Origin: Streptomyces sp. NBC_00425
GTDB lineage: Bacteria > Actinomycetota > Actinomycetes > Streptomycetales > Streptomycetaceae
Assembly (NCBI RefSeq): GCF_036030735.1
Contig: NZ_CP107928.1
Coordinates: 3,410,001 to 3,474,000 of the forward strand
Reading direction: 5' to 3'
DNA: 64,000 nucleotides
In this document: positions 10,890 to 19,531 of the stretch, in pieces
How the letters are laid out: every line of letters starts with the position of its first letter
Numbering within the stretch: the stretch's first letter is position 1
Made by a program: the position numbers and the translations under genes
The notes under the pieces: generated by a model
What the model was told of the DNA's origin: nothing
Databases searched by the model: none
What the model saw: only the letters and a program-made list of their open reading frames with translations

Positions 10890-12138
10890 GGCGGACCAAC
10901 GGTACGCGAGCCGACAGTGCGCTTCCGTGTCCCGGCTCGGACTCCACGGCGAAGGAGCCCGCGATGCGTTCGGCGCGGGCCCGCATGCCGTCGAGGCCGA
11001 ACCCCCCGGCCGCGGAGCGGGCCGGCAGGGCGAGCGGGTCGAAACCGAGGCCGTCGTCGCGGATGTCGAGGATCACCTCGTCGCCCAGGAACGACAGGGT
11101 GACGCCGAGGCGCGAGGCCCAGGCGTGGCGGGCGGCGTTCGACAGAGCCTCCTGCGCGATGCGCAGCAGGGTGGCGGCGACCTCCTCGTGGAGCTGCTCC
11201 GCGGTGCCGGTGAGCGTGAACTCCGCTCGCACACCCGTGCGTTCGCCCCATTCGGCGACCGTCGTCTTCAAGGCCTCGGGCAGCCCGGCGTCCGCCAGCG
11301 CCACCGGGGCCAGATTGTGCACGGAGCGGCGGGCCTCGCCGAGGCTGTGCCGGGCCAGGTCGAAGGCGCGCTGGAGATGGGTGCGGGCGACGTCGGGGTC
11401 GGGGGTGTTCGTCACCACCTGAAGCTGGGCGATGATCCCGGTCAGGCCCTGGGCGAGGGTGTCGTGGATCTCGGCGGCGAGGCGGCGGCGTTCGTCGGCC
11501 ACCCCCGCCTCCCTGGCCTGGACGAGGAGTTGGGCGTGCAGCGCGGCGTTCTCGTCGAGGGCCCGCTGCAGGGCGGCGTTGGTGCGTTCGAGTTCGGCGA
11601 TGGTCGCGGTGCGCTCGTGGGCGCGCCGCGTCTCCTGCTCGGTGAGGTGTGCGACGACCATCTGCAGGCCGGAGTTGGCCACCAGAAGCCCGGCGAAGAC
11701 GATCCACTGCGTCAGGCCGTCGAAGGGCATCCCGCCGGCCTGCGCACCGGCCACGGTGACCGCGCTCATGAACAGTCCGAGCCGCTGCCACCGCTCCGGG
11801 AGGGTCTCGTCGGCGTCCATGTAGCCGGCGGCGGCGTAGAACGCGAAGAACGGGTTGAGCCAGGTGAGGGCGAAGGCGAGGCCCCAGCGGGCGACGTAGT
11901 AGGCGGCGCCGCCCGGGGACGGGGTGCGCATCCGGCCGGGGCGGCGCGTGCTGTGCCGGCACAGCTGGAGCACGACCGCGGCGCCGAGCAGTGACCAGGC
12001 GGTGTACCAGGTGTCCGGTGCGACGTGCGGGTCGGCGGAGGCGATCGCGAGAACGGCGCTGATGCCGAGCAGCCCGTAGGGCCCCCAGGTGTGCAGTTGC
12101 TCCCAGCGCCGGTCGATCCGGCTGTCCGCCGTGGTCAT
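10879..12138 (-). CDS. sensor histidine kinase (HisKA_3, NarL-partner type)
   Basis: This 419-residue membrane kinase has several N-terminal hydrophobic helices (residues about 15 to 150) with very short loops, so it likely senses membrane state rather than a large external ligand. The dimerization/phosphorylation helix contains the acceptor His in RRRLAAEIHDTLAQGLTG, and the ATPase domain has NAARHAWAS, DIRDDGLGFD and GGFGLDGMRARAE. The start is the ATG at 12138; the frame is open further upstream but the residues there do not look coding. It ends 11 bases inside the regulator gene and begins 30 bases after the exporter permease gene, giving a four-gene leftward operon. Confidence 0.9.
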   Translation of the reverse strand: MTTADSRIDRRWEQLHTWGPYGLLGISAVLAIASADPHVAPDTWYTAWSLLGAAVVLQLCRHSTRRPGRMRTPSPGGAAYYVARWGLAFALTWLNPFFAFYAAAGYMDADETLPERWQRLGLFMSAVTVAGAQAGGMPFDGLTQWIVFAGLLVANSGLQMVVAHLTEQETRRAHERTATIAELERTNAALQRALDENAALHAQLLVQAREAGVADERRRLAAEIHDTLAQGLTGIIAQLQVVTNTPDPDVARTHLQRAFDLARHSLGEARRSVHNLAPVALADAGLPEALKTTVAEWGERTGVRAEFTLTGTAEQLHEEVAATLLRIAQEALSNAARHAWASRLGVTLSFLGDEVILDIRDDGLGFDPLALPARSAAGGFGLDGMRARAERIAGSFAVESEPGHGSALSARVPLVRHDR

Positions 12139-12167
12139 GCCCACAGTCTGCACGGCCGCCCGCCCGC

Positions 12168-12902
12168 CTACTCCCAACGGAACCAGCGGGCCGCGGCGCC
12201 CGTCAGCAGCAGGATCCACATCGCCAGCACGCCCAGGTGGTCCCAGCCGGGCCAGTGACCGGCCGCCGCCTGGTTCAGGGCCTGCGCGGCCGCCCCGAAG
12301 GGGGTCCAGCCCACGACGCGGGCGAGGACGTCCGGCATGTTCTGCACCGGCACCCACACCCCGGCGCAGAACATCGACGGGAAGAACACGGCCGAGCCGA
12401 TCGCGCCGGCGATCTTCGTCGTGGGGGACAGGGCGGACACCACCGATCCGAGGGCGAGGGCGACCAGGACCGCCAGCAGCAGGGCGACGGCGTATCCGAG
12501 GGGCTGCTCGGGCAGGCGCACGTCGAAGCCGAGCCGTCCGACCGCCAGGACCAGCAGCGCCGACGCCAGGGAGGCCCCGCCGTAGACCAGCATCTGCGCG
12601 GACAGCAGGACGGCCGGGCGGACCGGTGTCACGGACATCCGGCGCAGGATGCCGCGCTCCCGGTATCCGGTGAGGGTCTGCGGCATCGACTGCAGGCCGC
12701 CGACGATCAGACCGAGCAACACGGCCACCGGGACGTAGACGTCGACGGTGCGCAGACCGCCGAGGTCGTCGCTCGGATGCCGGAAGGACGGGACGGACCC
12801 GAGGATCACCAGCAGCAGGGCCGGGAAGAGCAGGATCCAGAAGAGGGCGCCCGGTTCGCGGCGGAAGAGGCGGACCTCGGTGCGCAGTACGGCGGTGCTC
12901 AT
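12168..12902 (-). CDS. ABC-2 type transporter permease
   Basis: This 244-residue protein has about six hydrophobic segments and the ABC-2 permease layout of DrrB-type drug exporters: a cytoplasmic N-terminus, a segment GIL with arginines (RERGILRRMSVTPVRP) and a long run of C-terminal helices. Its start overlaps the stop of the ATPase gene as ATGA. Together with that ATPase it should export a drug, lipid or peptide. The two-component genes follow on the same strand. Confidence 0.87.
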   Translation of the reverse strand: MSTAVLRTEVRLFRREPGALFWILLFPALLLVILGSVPSFRHPSDDLGGLRTVDVYVPVAVLLGLIVGGLQSMPQTLTGYRERGILRRMSVTPVRPAVLLSAQMLVYGGASLASALLVLAVGRLGFDVRLPEQPLGYAVALLLAVLVALALGSVVSALSPTTKIAGAIGSAVFFPSMFCAGVWVPVQNMPDVLARVVGWTPFGAAAQALNQAAAGHWPGWDHLGVLAMWILLLTGAAARWFRWE

Positions 12903-13876
12903 GCCACGGCCTCCTTCGTGCCGCCGCTCGTGTCGTCGTGCGGGGCGTCGTGAGCGGTGTCGTGCGGGGCGCCGTGCGGGGCGTTCTTCGTCAGGTCGAG
13001 GAAGGCGTCGTCGAGGGTGGCGTCCAGGACGCGCAGCTGGTGGGCGGTGACGCGCCGGCGGGCGAGGAGGGTGATGACGGCGTTGACGGTCTCGTCGGTG
13101 CCGGACAGCGTGAGGCGGCCGTCCCGGTGCCGGACGGAGGCGAGCTCGGGCAGGGCGTTCAGGTCACGGTCGTCCAGCGGGGCGGACGGGGTGAAGCTGA
13201 TGACGGTGGCCCCCGCCGAGCGCCGGACGAGGTTCGCCGGGGTGTCCAGGGCGGCCACCCGGCCCCCGTCGATCACCGCGATCCGGTCGCACAGCCGCTG
13301 GGCCTCCTCCATGAAGTGGGTGACCAGCAGCACGGTGACGCCGTTCGCGCGCACGTCCTCGACGATCTGCCAGGTGTCCCGGCGGGCCCGCGGGTCGAGG
13401 CCGGTGGTCAGCTCGTCCAGGACGACGATCCTCGGGTCGCCGATCAGCGCGAGTGCGATGAACAGGCGCTGCTTCTGGCCGCCGGACAGTTTCGCGAACC
13501 GGGTGGTCAGCTTCGGGGCCAGGCCGAGGCGCTCCGCGAGCGGCCCCCAGTCGAGCGGCCGCGGATGGAAGGAGGCGTACAGCTCCAGGGCCTCGCGGAC
13601 GGTCAGCTTCGGCTGCAGCTCGCTCTGCTGGAGCTGGGCGCCGAGGATGCGGGCGACCTTCTCGTGGTCGGCGACGGGATCGAGGCCGGCCACCCGGACC
13701 CGGCCCCCGTCGGGCACCCGCAGGCCCTCGACGCACTCCACGGTGGTGGTCTTGCCGGCGCCGTTCGGACCGAGGACGCCGAAGATCTCCCCCTCCTCCA
13801 CGGCGAAGGAGACGCCGTCGACGACCGCACGGCCGTCATAGGTCTTGCGCAGGTCGGTGACTTCGATGACAGGCAT
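12899..13876 (-). CDS. ABC transporter ATP-binding protein (DrrA-like)
   Basis: This 325-residue ATPase has Walker A GPNGAGKTTT at about residues 36 to 45, signature LSGGQKQRL, and Walker B RIVVLDELTTGLD, followed by the His switch in LLVTHFMEEAQRLCD. A C-terminal extension of about 90 residues is typical of the DrrA/CcmA branch that partners ABC-2 permeases. The last 25 residues are unusually rich in Asp and His (repeats of the type HGAPHDTAHDAPHDD), which may be a flexible metal-binding tail. The ATG at 13876 is the first codon giving normal family sequence. It is the first gene of the exporter and two-component operon. Confidence 0.9.
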   Translation of the reverse strand: MPVIEVTDLRKTYDGRAVVDGVSFAVEEGEIFGVLGPNGAGKTTTVECVEGLRVPDGGRVRVAGLDPVADHEKVARILGAQLQQSELQPKLTVREALELYASFHPRPLDWGPLAERLGLAPKLTTRFAKLSGGQKQRLFIALALIGDPRIVVLDELTTGLDPRARRDTWQIVEDVRANGVTVLLVTHFMEEAQRLCDRIAVIDGGRVAALDTPANLVRRSAGATVISFTPSAPLDDRDLNALPELASVRHRDGRLTLSGTDETVNAVITLLARRRVTAHQLRVLDATLDDAFLDLTKNAPHGAPHDTAHDAPHDDTSGGTKEAVA

Positions 13877-14058
13877 GGCACCAGCGTCCCGGGCGGGGCC
13901 CGGCCGGCACATCGGCCGACTCGCTCGGACGGACATCGGCCGATCGGTCGACCCGGCCGTACGACTCCTCGAACACGCAGGTCGTAGGACCAGCGACGGA
14001 GCCCGGACGGACCGAAACTCGGTGGGCTCTGTCAGTGCCGGTCCGTAGGCTCGCGGTG

Positions 14059-15864
14059 ATGGCCGAGACACGTGCAACCACCCCCGACCGTTCCGCCGTA
14101 CGCTCCCTGCTGCGCCTGTGGCCGTACGTCAGACCCGTGCGGCTGCGGCTGTTCACGGCCGCCTTCGTCGCCGTGCTCGCCTCCTGTGCCGGGCTGGTGA
14201 TCCCCCTCGTCCTCAAGTGGATGGTGGACGGCCCGGTGGCCGACCGGGACACGGCCGGGGTCTGGCTGGGCTCGCTCTGCCTGCTGCTCCTCGGGTTCAC
14301 CGAGGCGCTGCTGTTCGGGATGCGGCGCTGGCTGGTGGCGCGTCCGCTGTCGCACGTCGAGGCGCAGATGCGGGCGGAGTTGTACGGGCGGCTCCAGCGG
14401 CTGCCGGTGGCGTTCCACGACCGGTGGGCGTCGGGCCAGCTGTTGTCCCGGGCGACGGCCGATCTGGGGATGGTGCGGATGTTCCTCGCCTTCCCCCTGA
14501 CGTTCCTGCTGGTCAACTCGGTCACGATCGTGTTCGGCGTCGTCATCATGCTGCTCCAGGACTGGCAGCTCGGGCTGGTCATCCTCGGACCGGCCATACC
14601 CGTCGTCGTGATGTGCGTGTACTTCGAGCACCGGTACGCCGTCGTGGCGCGCCGGGCACAGGACCAGGTCGGGGATCTGACGACCGTCGTCGAGGAGAGC
14701 GTCCTCGGGATCCGGATCGTGAAGGGCTTCGGCCGGCACCGCAGCCAGGCGCGCGCCTTCCGCGAACTGTCGTCGACCCTGCGCGGCACCGAACTGGCCA
14801 AGGCCCGGCTGCTGGCCACCATCTGGGCCGTCATCGTGACGCTGCCCGAGCTGGCGATCGGGGCCGCGCTGGTGCTGGGGGCGGTGCAGGTGGCGGACGG
14901 CGAACTGTCCGCGGGCACCCTGGTCGCCTTCCTGTCCACCGCGCTCGCGCTGCGCTGGCCGGTGGACTCCATCGGGTTCCTGCTGGCGATGAGCCAGGAG
15001 GCGGCGACGGCCACACAGCGGTACTTCGAGGTGATGGACGAGGAGCCGGAGCGGGACACCGTCGTCCGGGCGGAACCCGGTCGCGCGGGCGCGGAGTCGG
15101 ACGCGACGGCCGACGGCGGACTCCGCTTCGACGGCGTGACGTTCCGCTACCCGGACGCCGCCCCCGGCTCCCGGCCCACCCTCGACGGTGTCGACCTGCA
15201 CATCCGGCCCGGCGAGTCCATGGCCCTGGTCGGGTCGACCGGCAGCGGCAAGACCACCCTCACCGCCCTCGTCCCCCGGCTGCACGAGGTGACGGCGGGG
15301 CGCATCACCCTGGACGGCGAGGACGTCACCGCGATGCCCCGCGAGGAGCTGCGCGCGCGGGTCGCCGTGGCCTTCGAGGAACCGACCCTGTTCTCCGCGA
15401 GCGTCGGCGAGAACGTGCTCATGGGCGCGGACGACCGGGCGGGCGCCGTCGAGCTGGCACGGGCGCTGGACGTGGCGCAGGCCGGGTTCGTGCACACGCT
15501 GCCGCAGGGCGTCGACACCCAGGTCGGCGAGCAGGGGCTCAGCCTCTCCGGCGGACAGCGGCAGCGGCTCGCACTGGCCAGGGCCGTCGTCGGCCGGCCC
15601 CGCTTCCTCGTCCTGGACGACCCGCTCTCCGCGCTGGACGTGCACACCGAGGCGGCCGTGGAGGCCGCGCTGCGGCAGGTCCTCGCCGACACCACCGCGC
15701 TGATCGTCGCCCACCGCCCGTCCACCGTGCTCCTCGCCGACCGGGTGGCGCTGCTGTCCGACGGCCGGATCGCCGCGGTGGGCACCCACCAGGAACTGCT
15801 GCGCGACAACCCCGAGTACGCCCACCTCATGTCAGGAACCGGCCGCCAGGAGGACGACCGATGA
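14059..15864 (+). CDS. ABC exporter half-transporter, pair 1 subunit A (non-catalytic ATP site)
   Basis: This 601-residue protein joins a six-helix exporter domain to a C-terminal ATPase domain. Walker A is GSTGSGKTT with Lys398, the signature is a perfect LSGGQ at 496 to 500, but Walker B ends Asp520-Asp521 (FLVLDDPLSALD), so the catalytic Glu is an Asp. The H-loop His is present in IVAHRPST. The next gene has the complementary pattern, so the two should form a heterodimer with one weak and one working ATP site. A TAGGCT -10-like box at 14046-14051 lies 7 bases before the ATG, so the transcript may be leaderless. The substrate is unknown. Confidence 0.9.
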   Translation: MAETRATTPDRSAVRSLLRLWPYVRPVRLRLFTAAFVAVLASCAGLVIPLVLKWMVDGPVADRDTAGVWLGSLCLLLLGFTEALLFGMRRWLVARPLSHVEAQMRAELYGRLQRLPVAFHDRWASGQLLSRATADLGMVRMFLAFPLTFLLVNSVTIVFGVVIMLLQDWQLGLVILGPAIPVVVMCVYFEHRYAVVARRAQDQVGDLTTVVEESVLGIRIVKGFGRHRSQARAFRELSSTLRGTELAKARLLATIWAVIVTLPELAIGAALVLGAVQVADGELSAGTLVAFLSTALALRWPVDSIGFLLAMSQEAATATQRYFEVMDEEPERDTVVRAEPGRAGAESDATADGGLRFDGVTFRYPDAAPGSRPTLDGVDLHIRPGESMALVGSTGSGKTTLTALVPRLHEVTAGRITLDGEDVTAMPREELRARVAVAFEEPTLFSASVGENVLMGADDRAGAVELARALDVAQAGFVHTLPQGVDTQVGEQGLSLSGGQRQRLALARAVVGRPRFLVLDDPLSALDVHTEAAVEAALRQVLADTTALIVAHRPSTVLLADRVALLSDGRIAAVGTHQELLRDNPEYAHLMSGTGRQEDDR

Positions 15865-17723
15865 GCGCCCCCACGACGTCGTCCCCCACGACCGACGACG
15901 ACACACCGCGGGACTCGGGCCCGCGGGCCGCGCAGGACCCCTTCGACAAGGACGTCCTGCCCACCGTGCCCGGCGCCACCGGCGCGCTGCTGCGTTCCCT
16001 GCTGGCCCCGATGCGGGCGCGCGTCGCCCTCACCACGCTTCTGCTGCTGCTCCAGCAGGCGGCCGTGCAGGCGGGTCCGCTGCTGGTGGCGTACGCCATC
16101 GACCGCGCCGTGCCGGCGCTGCGGGCCGACGACCACGGGCCGCTGGTCGCGGTGGGCGCCGGCTACCTGCTGTGCGCGGTGGCGTCCGGCGGCCTGCAGT
16201 ACGCGTTCCTGCTCGCCTCCGCCCGCGTCAACCAGGACGTGCTGCTCGACCTGCGCGGCCGGATCTTCCGGCACGCGCAGGCGCTGAGCCTCGACTTCCA
16301 CGAGCGCTACACGTCGGGCCGTCTGATCTCCCGCTCCACGAGCGACGTGGAGGCCCTGCGCGAGCTCCTCAACGAGGGGCTGCAGGAACTCGTGACGGTC
16401 GTGCTGTCCTTCCTGTTCATCTCCGCGATGCTGCTCTGGCTGGACCTCGGCCTGGGCGCCGTCGCGGTCGCGTCGTTCGTGCCGCTGTACGGCCTCGTCC
16501 GGGTCTACCAGCGGCGCGCGGGCCGGGTGTTCACGGCCCGCTCGACCGCGATCGCGGCCGTGATCGTGAAGTTCGTGGAGACGATGAACGGCATCCGGCC
16601 GGTGCGCGCCTTCCGGCGTGAGGCCGTCAACGAGGCCGGTTTCCGGGTCCTCAACCGGCGGCACGAACGCAGGAACGGCGACGCGCTGCTGGAGATGGCG
16701 CGGTACGTCGTCGGATCGCGGCTGGTCGCCAACACGGCGGTCGCTGCGATCGTGCTGTGGGGCGCCATGCGGGTCGCGGACGGTTCGCTGGAGCTCGGTG
16801 TGCTGGCGGCGGCGGTGCTGTACCTGCGGCGGCTGTACGACCCGATCGACCGGCTCGGCATGTTCCTCAACTCCTACCAGTCGGCGGCCGCGTCCCTGGA
16901 GAAGATCGCGGGGCTGCTCGCGCAGAAGCCGTCCGTGCCGGAGCCGTCGGCGCCGCGGGAGCTGCCCGCCCTGCGCGGCGAACTCCCCGGCAGGGAGGTC
17001 GTCTTCGACGGGGTCTCCTTCGGCTACCGCACGGGCGGCGAGGTCCTGCCCCGCTTCGACCTGGCCCTTCCCGCCGGGCAGACGGTCGCCGTGGTCGGCT
17101 CGACCGGCGCCGGCAAGTCCACGCTGGCCAAGCTGCTCGCCCGCTTCTACGACCCCTCCGAGGGCCGGGTGCTGCTGGACGGGGTGGACCTGCGCGAGCT
17201 GGCCGTGCCCGAACTGCGGCGCGGTGTGGTGATGGTGACGCAGGAGGCGTTCCTGTTCTCCGGCACGGTCGCCGAGAACATCGCCATCGGGCGGCCGGAC
17301 GCGTCGCGGGAGGAGATCGAGCGGGCGGCGAAGGCGATCGGCGCGCACGAGTTCATCAGCGCCCTGCCCGACGGGTACGACACCGACGTGCGCAAGCGCG
17401 GCGGCCGGATCTCCGCGGGCCAGCGCCAACTCGTCGCGTTCGCAAGGGCGTTGCTCGCCGACCCCGCGGTGCTGATCCTCGACGAGGCGACGAGTTCGCT
17501 GGACGTCCCGGGTGAGCGGGCCGTGCAGGCGGCGATGGCGACGGTGCTGAAGGGCCGTACGGCGGTGGTGATCGCGCACCGGCTGTCCACCGTGGAGATC
17601 GCCGACCGGGTGCTCGTCATGGAGCACGGCCGGATCGTCGAGGACGGCGGACCGGCCGAACTCATCGCGGGCACCGGCCGGTTCGCGGACCTGCACCGGG
17701 CCTGGCGGGACAGCCTGGCGTGA
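15861..17723 (+). CDS. ABC exporter half-transporter, pair 1 subunit B (catalytic ATP site)
   Basis: This 620-residue partner has an N-terminal cytoplasmic tail of about 45 polar residues, six membrane helices and an ATPase domain. Walker A is GSTGAGKST with Lys419, Walker B ends Asp541-Glu542 (LILDEATSSLD) and the His switch is in VIAHRLST. The signature is altered to ISAGQ at 517 to 521. Paired with the upstream subunit, its Walker motifs would face a perfect LSGGQ, forming the hydrolytic site. It overlaps the upstream gene as ATGA. The pattern matches heterodimeric exporters of the TM287/288 type. Confidence 0.9.
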   Translation: MSAPTTSSPTTDDDTPRDSGPRAAQDPFDKDVLPTVPGATGALLRSLLAPMRARVALTTLLLLLQQAAVQAGPLLVAYAIDRAVPALRADDHGPLVAVGAGYLLCAVASGGLQYAFLLASARVNQDVLLDLRGRIFRHAQALSLDFHERYTSGRLISRSTSDVEALRELLNEGLQELVTVVLSFLFISAMLLWLDLGLGAVAVASFVPLYGLVRVYQRRAGRVFTARSTAIAAVIVKFVETMNGIRPVRAFRREAVNEAGFRVLNRRHERRNGDALLEMARYVVGSRLVANTAVAAIVLWGAMRVADGSLELGVLAAAVLYLRRLYDPIDRLGMFLNSYQSAAASLEKIAGLLAQKPSVPEPSAPRELPALRGELPGREVVFDGVSFGYRTGGEVLPRFDLALPAGQTVAVVGSTGAGKSTLAKLLARFYDPSEGRVLLDGVDLRELAVPELRRGVVMVTQEAFLFSGTVAENIAIGRPDASREEIERAAKAIGAHEFISALPDGYDTDVRKRGGRISAGQRQLVAFARALLADPAVLILDEATSSLDVPGERAVQAAMATVLKGRTAVVIAHRLSTVEIADRVLVMEHGRIVEDGGPAELIAGTGRFADLHRAWRDSLA

Positions 17724-17781
17724 GCGGTCGGCGGGCGGCGGGGGCCGGTCAGAGGGCGGCGAGGGCCGGAAGGACGAGTGG

Positions 17782-19497
17782 ATGATCGACGCGTACGAGG
17801 ATCCCGGCACGCCCGACAGCCGCGGCGGCTGGGCGTATCTGGCCTGGCTGGTGCGCTGCCAGCCGTGGCGGTCGGCGGCCGGAGCGCTGCTGGCCAGCCT
17901 CTGGATGGTGCTGGCGGCGATCGCGCCGTACCTGCTGTCACGGGCGGTGGACGACGGGCTGGAACCCGGTGACACGGCCGCACTCGCGGGCTGGACGGCC
18001 GCGCTGCTCGCGGTGGGCGCGCTCAACGCGTGGGTGAGCATCATGCGGCACCGCACGATGACCCGGGTGCGCATGGACGCCTACTTCCGCACCACCAAGG
18101 TCGTCGTCGGGCACGCGGCCCGGCTGGGCGCCGCGCTGCCGCGCCGGGTGGGGGCCGGGGAGGTCGTCACCATCGGGGTGGGCGACGTGCACACCATCGC
18201 GGGTTCGCTGACGGTGGTCGGGCCCGGCGTGGGCTCGATCGTGGTGTACGTCTTCGTCGCCGGGCTCCTGCTGTCCGTGTCGCCGACGCTGGCGGCGGTC
18301 GTGCTGCTGGGGATGCCGGTGATCGCGGTGCTGGTCGGGCCGCTGATGGCGCGGCTGCAGGGCACGGAGGCGGAGTACCGGGAGCACCAGGGGGTGCTGA
18401 CCGCGCGGATCGGCGACCTCGCGGGCGGGCTCAGGGTGCTCAACGGGCTGGGCGGCAAAGGGCTGTTCGCGGACTCCTTCGCCCGGGACTCGCAGCGGCT
18501 GCGGGCGCAGGGCTACCGGGTCGGCGCGGTCACCAGCTGGATGCAGGCACTCGGGGTGGGCCTGCCCACCCTGTTCCTCGCCGTCGTGACCTGGCTCGCG
18601 GCCCGGCTGGCCGCCCAGGGCGAGCTGACCGTGGGCGAGCTGGTGTCGGTGTACGGCTATGTCGCCGTCCTGGTCGGCCCGGTGGCGTTCCTCGTCGACA
18701 TGGGCTACCAGCTGAGCCGGGGCGTGGTGGCCGCCCGGCGCGTCGTACGGCTGCTGCGCACGGAGCCCGAGCCGGACACCGGGACCGGCGACGCACCCGC
18801 CGAGCCGTCGGTGCTGCACGACCCCGACTCGGGTGTGCGGGTGGTCCCGGGCCGGCTGACCGCGCTGGCCGGGGGACGCCACTCGGACGTGACGGCCGTC
18901 GTGGACCGGCTCGGCCGGTACGGCCCCTCGGACGTCACCTGGGGCGGACGGCGGCTGGACGACCTGCCGTTGGAGCAGGTCAGGGCCCGCATCCTGGTCG
19001 CCGACCACGAGGCCGACCTGTTCGCCGGAACCCTGCGCGAGGCGGTCGGCGGACGGGGTGCGCCCTCGGCGGCGGAGGTCGCGCGGGCGGTGCGGGCGGC
19101 CGCGGCCGACGACATCGTGCAGGGTCTGCCCGAGGGGCTCGACTCGCCCGTGACCGCGCAGGGCCGCAGCCTCTCCGGCGGTCAGCGGCAGCGGGTACGG
19201 CTGGTGCGGGCCCTGCTCGCCGACCCCGAGGTGCTGCTGGCCGTGGAGCCGACGTCGGCGCTGGACGCGCACACGGAGGCGTCGGTCGCGGAGCGGCTGC
19301 ACGCGTACCGTGCGGGCCGGACCACGCTCGTCACCAGCACCTCGCCGCTGGTCCTCGACCGCGCGGAGACGGTCCACTACCTGGTCGACGGGAAGGTCGC
19401 CGCGACCGGCCGCCACCGCGACCTGCTGCAACGGGAGCCGGGCTACCGCGCACTGGTGACCCGCGACGCCGACGACGCGGAGGAGGCCGTCCGATGA
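17782..19497 (+). CDS. ABC exporter half-transporter, pair 2 subunit A (degenerate ATPase)
   Basis: This 571-residue exporter subunit has a normal six-helix domain but a strongly degenerate ATPase domain. Where Walker A should stand, residues 363 to 371 read AGGRHSDVT, with no Lys-Ser/Thr. Walker B reads VLLAVEPTSALD (Val488 replaces Asp, Glu489 kept) and the switch His is missing (VTSTSPL). The signature LSGGQ at 464 to 468 is perfect. It probably cannot hydrolyse ATP itself but supplies the signature to its partner encoded just downstream. It starts 58 bases after pair 1, preceded by GGAAGGA, so all four genes may be one transcript. Confidence 0.87.
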   Translation: MIDAYEDPGTPDSRGGWAYLAWLVRCQPWRSAAGALLASLWMVLAAIAPYLLSRAVDDGLEPGDTAALAGWTAALLAVGALNAWVSIMRHRTMTRVRMDAYFRTTKVVVGHAARLGAALPRRVGAGEVVTIGVGDVHTIAGSLTVVGPGVGSIVVYVFVAGLLLSVSPTLAAVVLLGMPVIAVLVGPLMARLQGTEAEYREHQGVLTARIGDLAGGLRVLNGLGGKGLFADSFARDSQRLRAQGYRVGAVTSWMQALGVGLPTLFLAVVTWLAARLAAQGELTVGELVSVYGYVAVLVGPVAFLVDMGYQLSRGVVAARRVVRLLRTEPEPDTGTGDAPAEPSVLHDPDSGVRVVPGRLTALAGGRHSDVTAVVDRLGRYGPSDVTWGGRRLDDLPLEQVRARILVADHEADLFAGTLREAVGGRGAPSAAEVARAVRAAAADDIVQGLPEGLDSPVTAQGRSLSGGQRQRVRLVRALLADPEVLLAVEPTSALDAHTEASVAERLHAYRAGRTTLVTSTSPLVLDRAETVHYLVDGKVAATGRHRDLLQREPGYRALVTRDADDAEEAVR

Positions 19498-19531
19498 CGA
19501 CCGTGACCGGGAACGAGAGGGCGGCAGCCCG

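Noticed and set aside
15147..18074. 975-residue frame antisense to the ABC exporters
   Set aside because: The exporters are certain by motif; the antisense frame is low-complexity shadow sequence.
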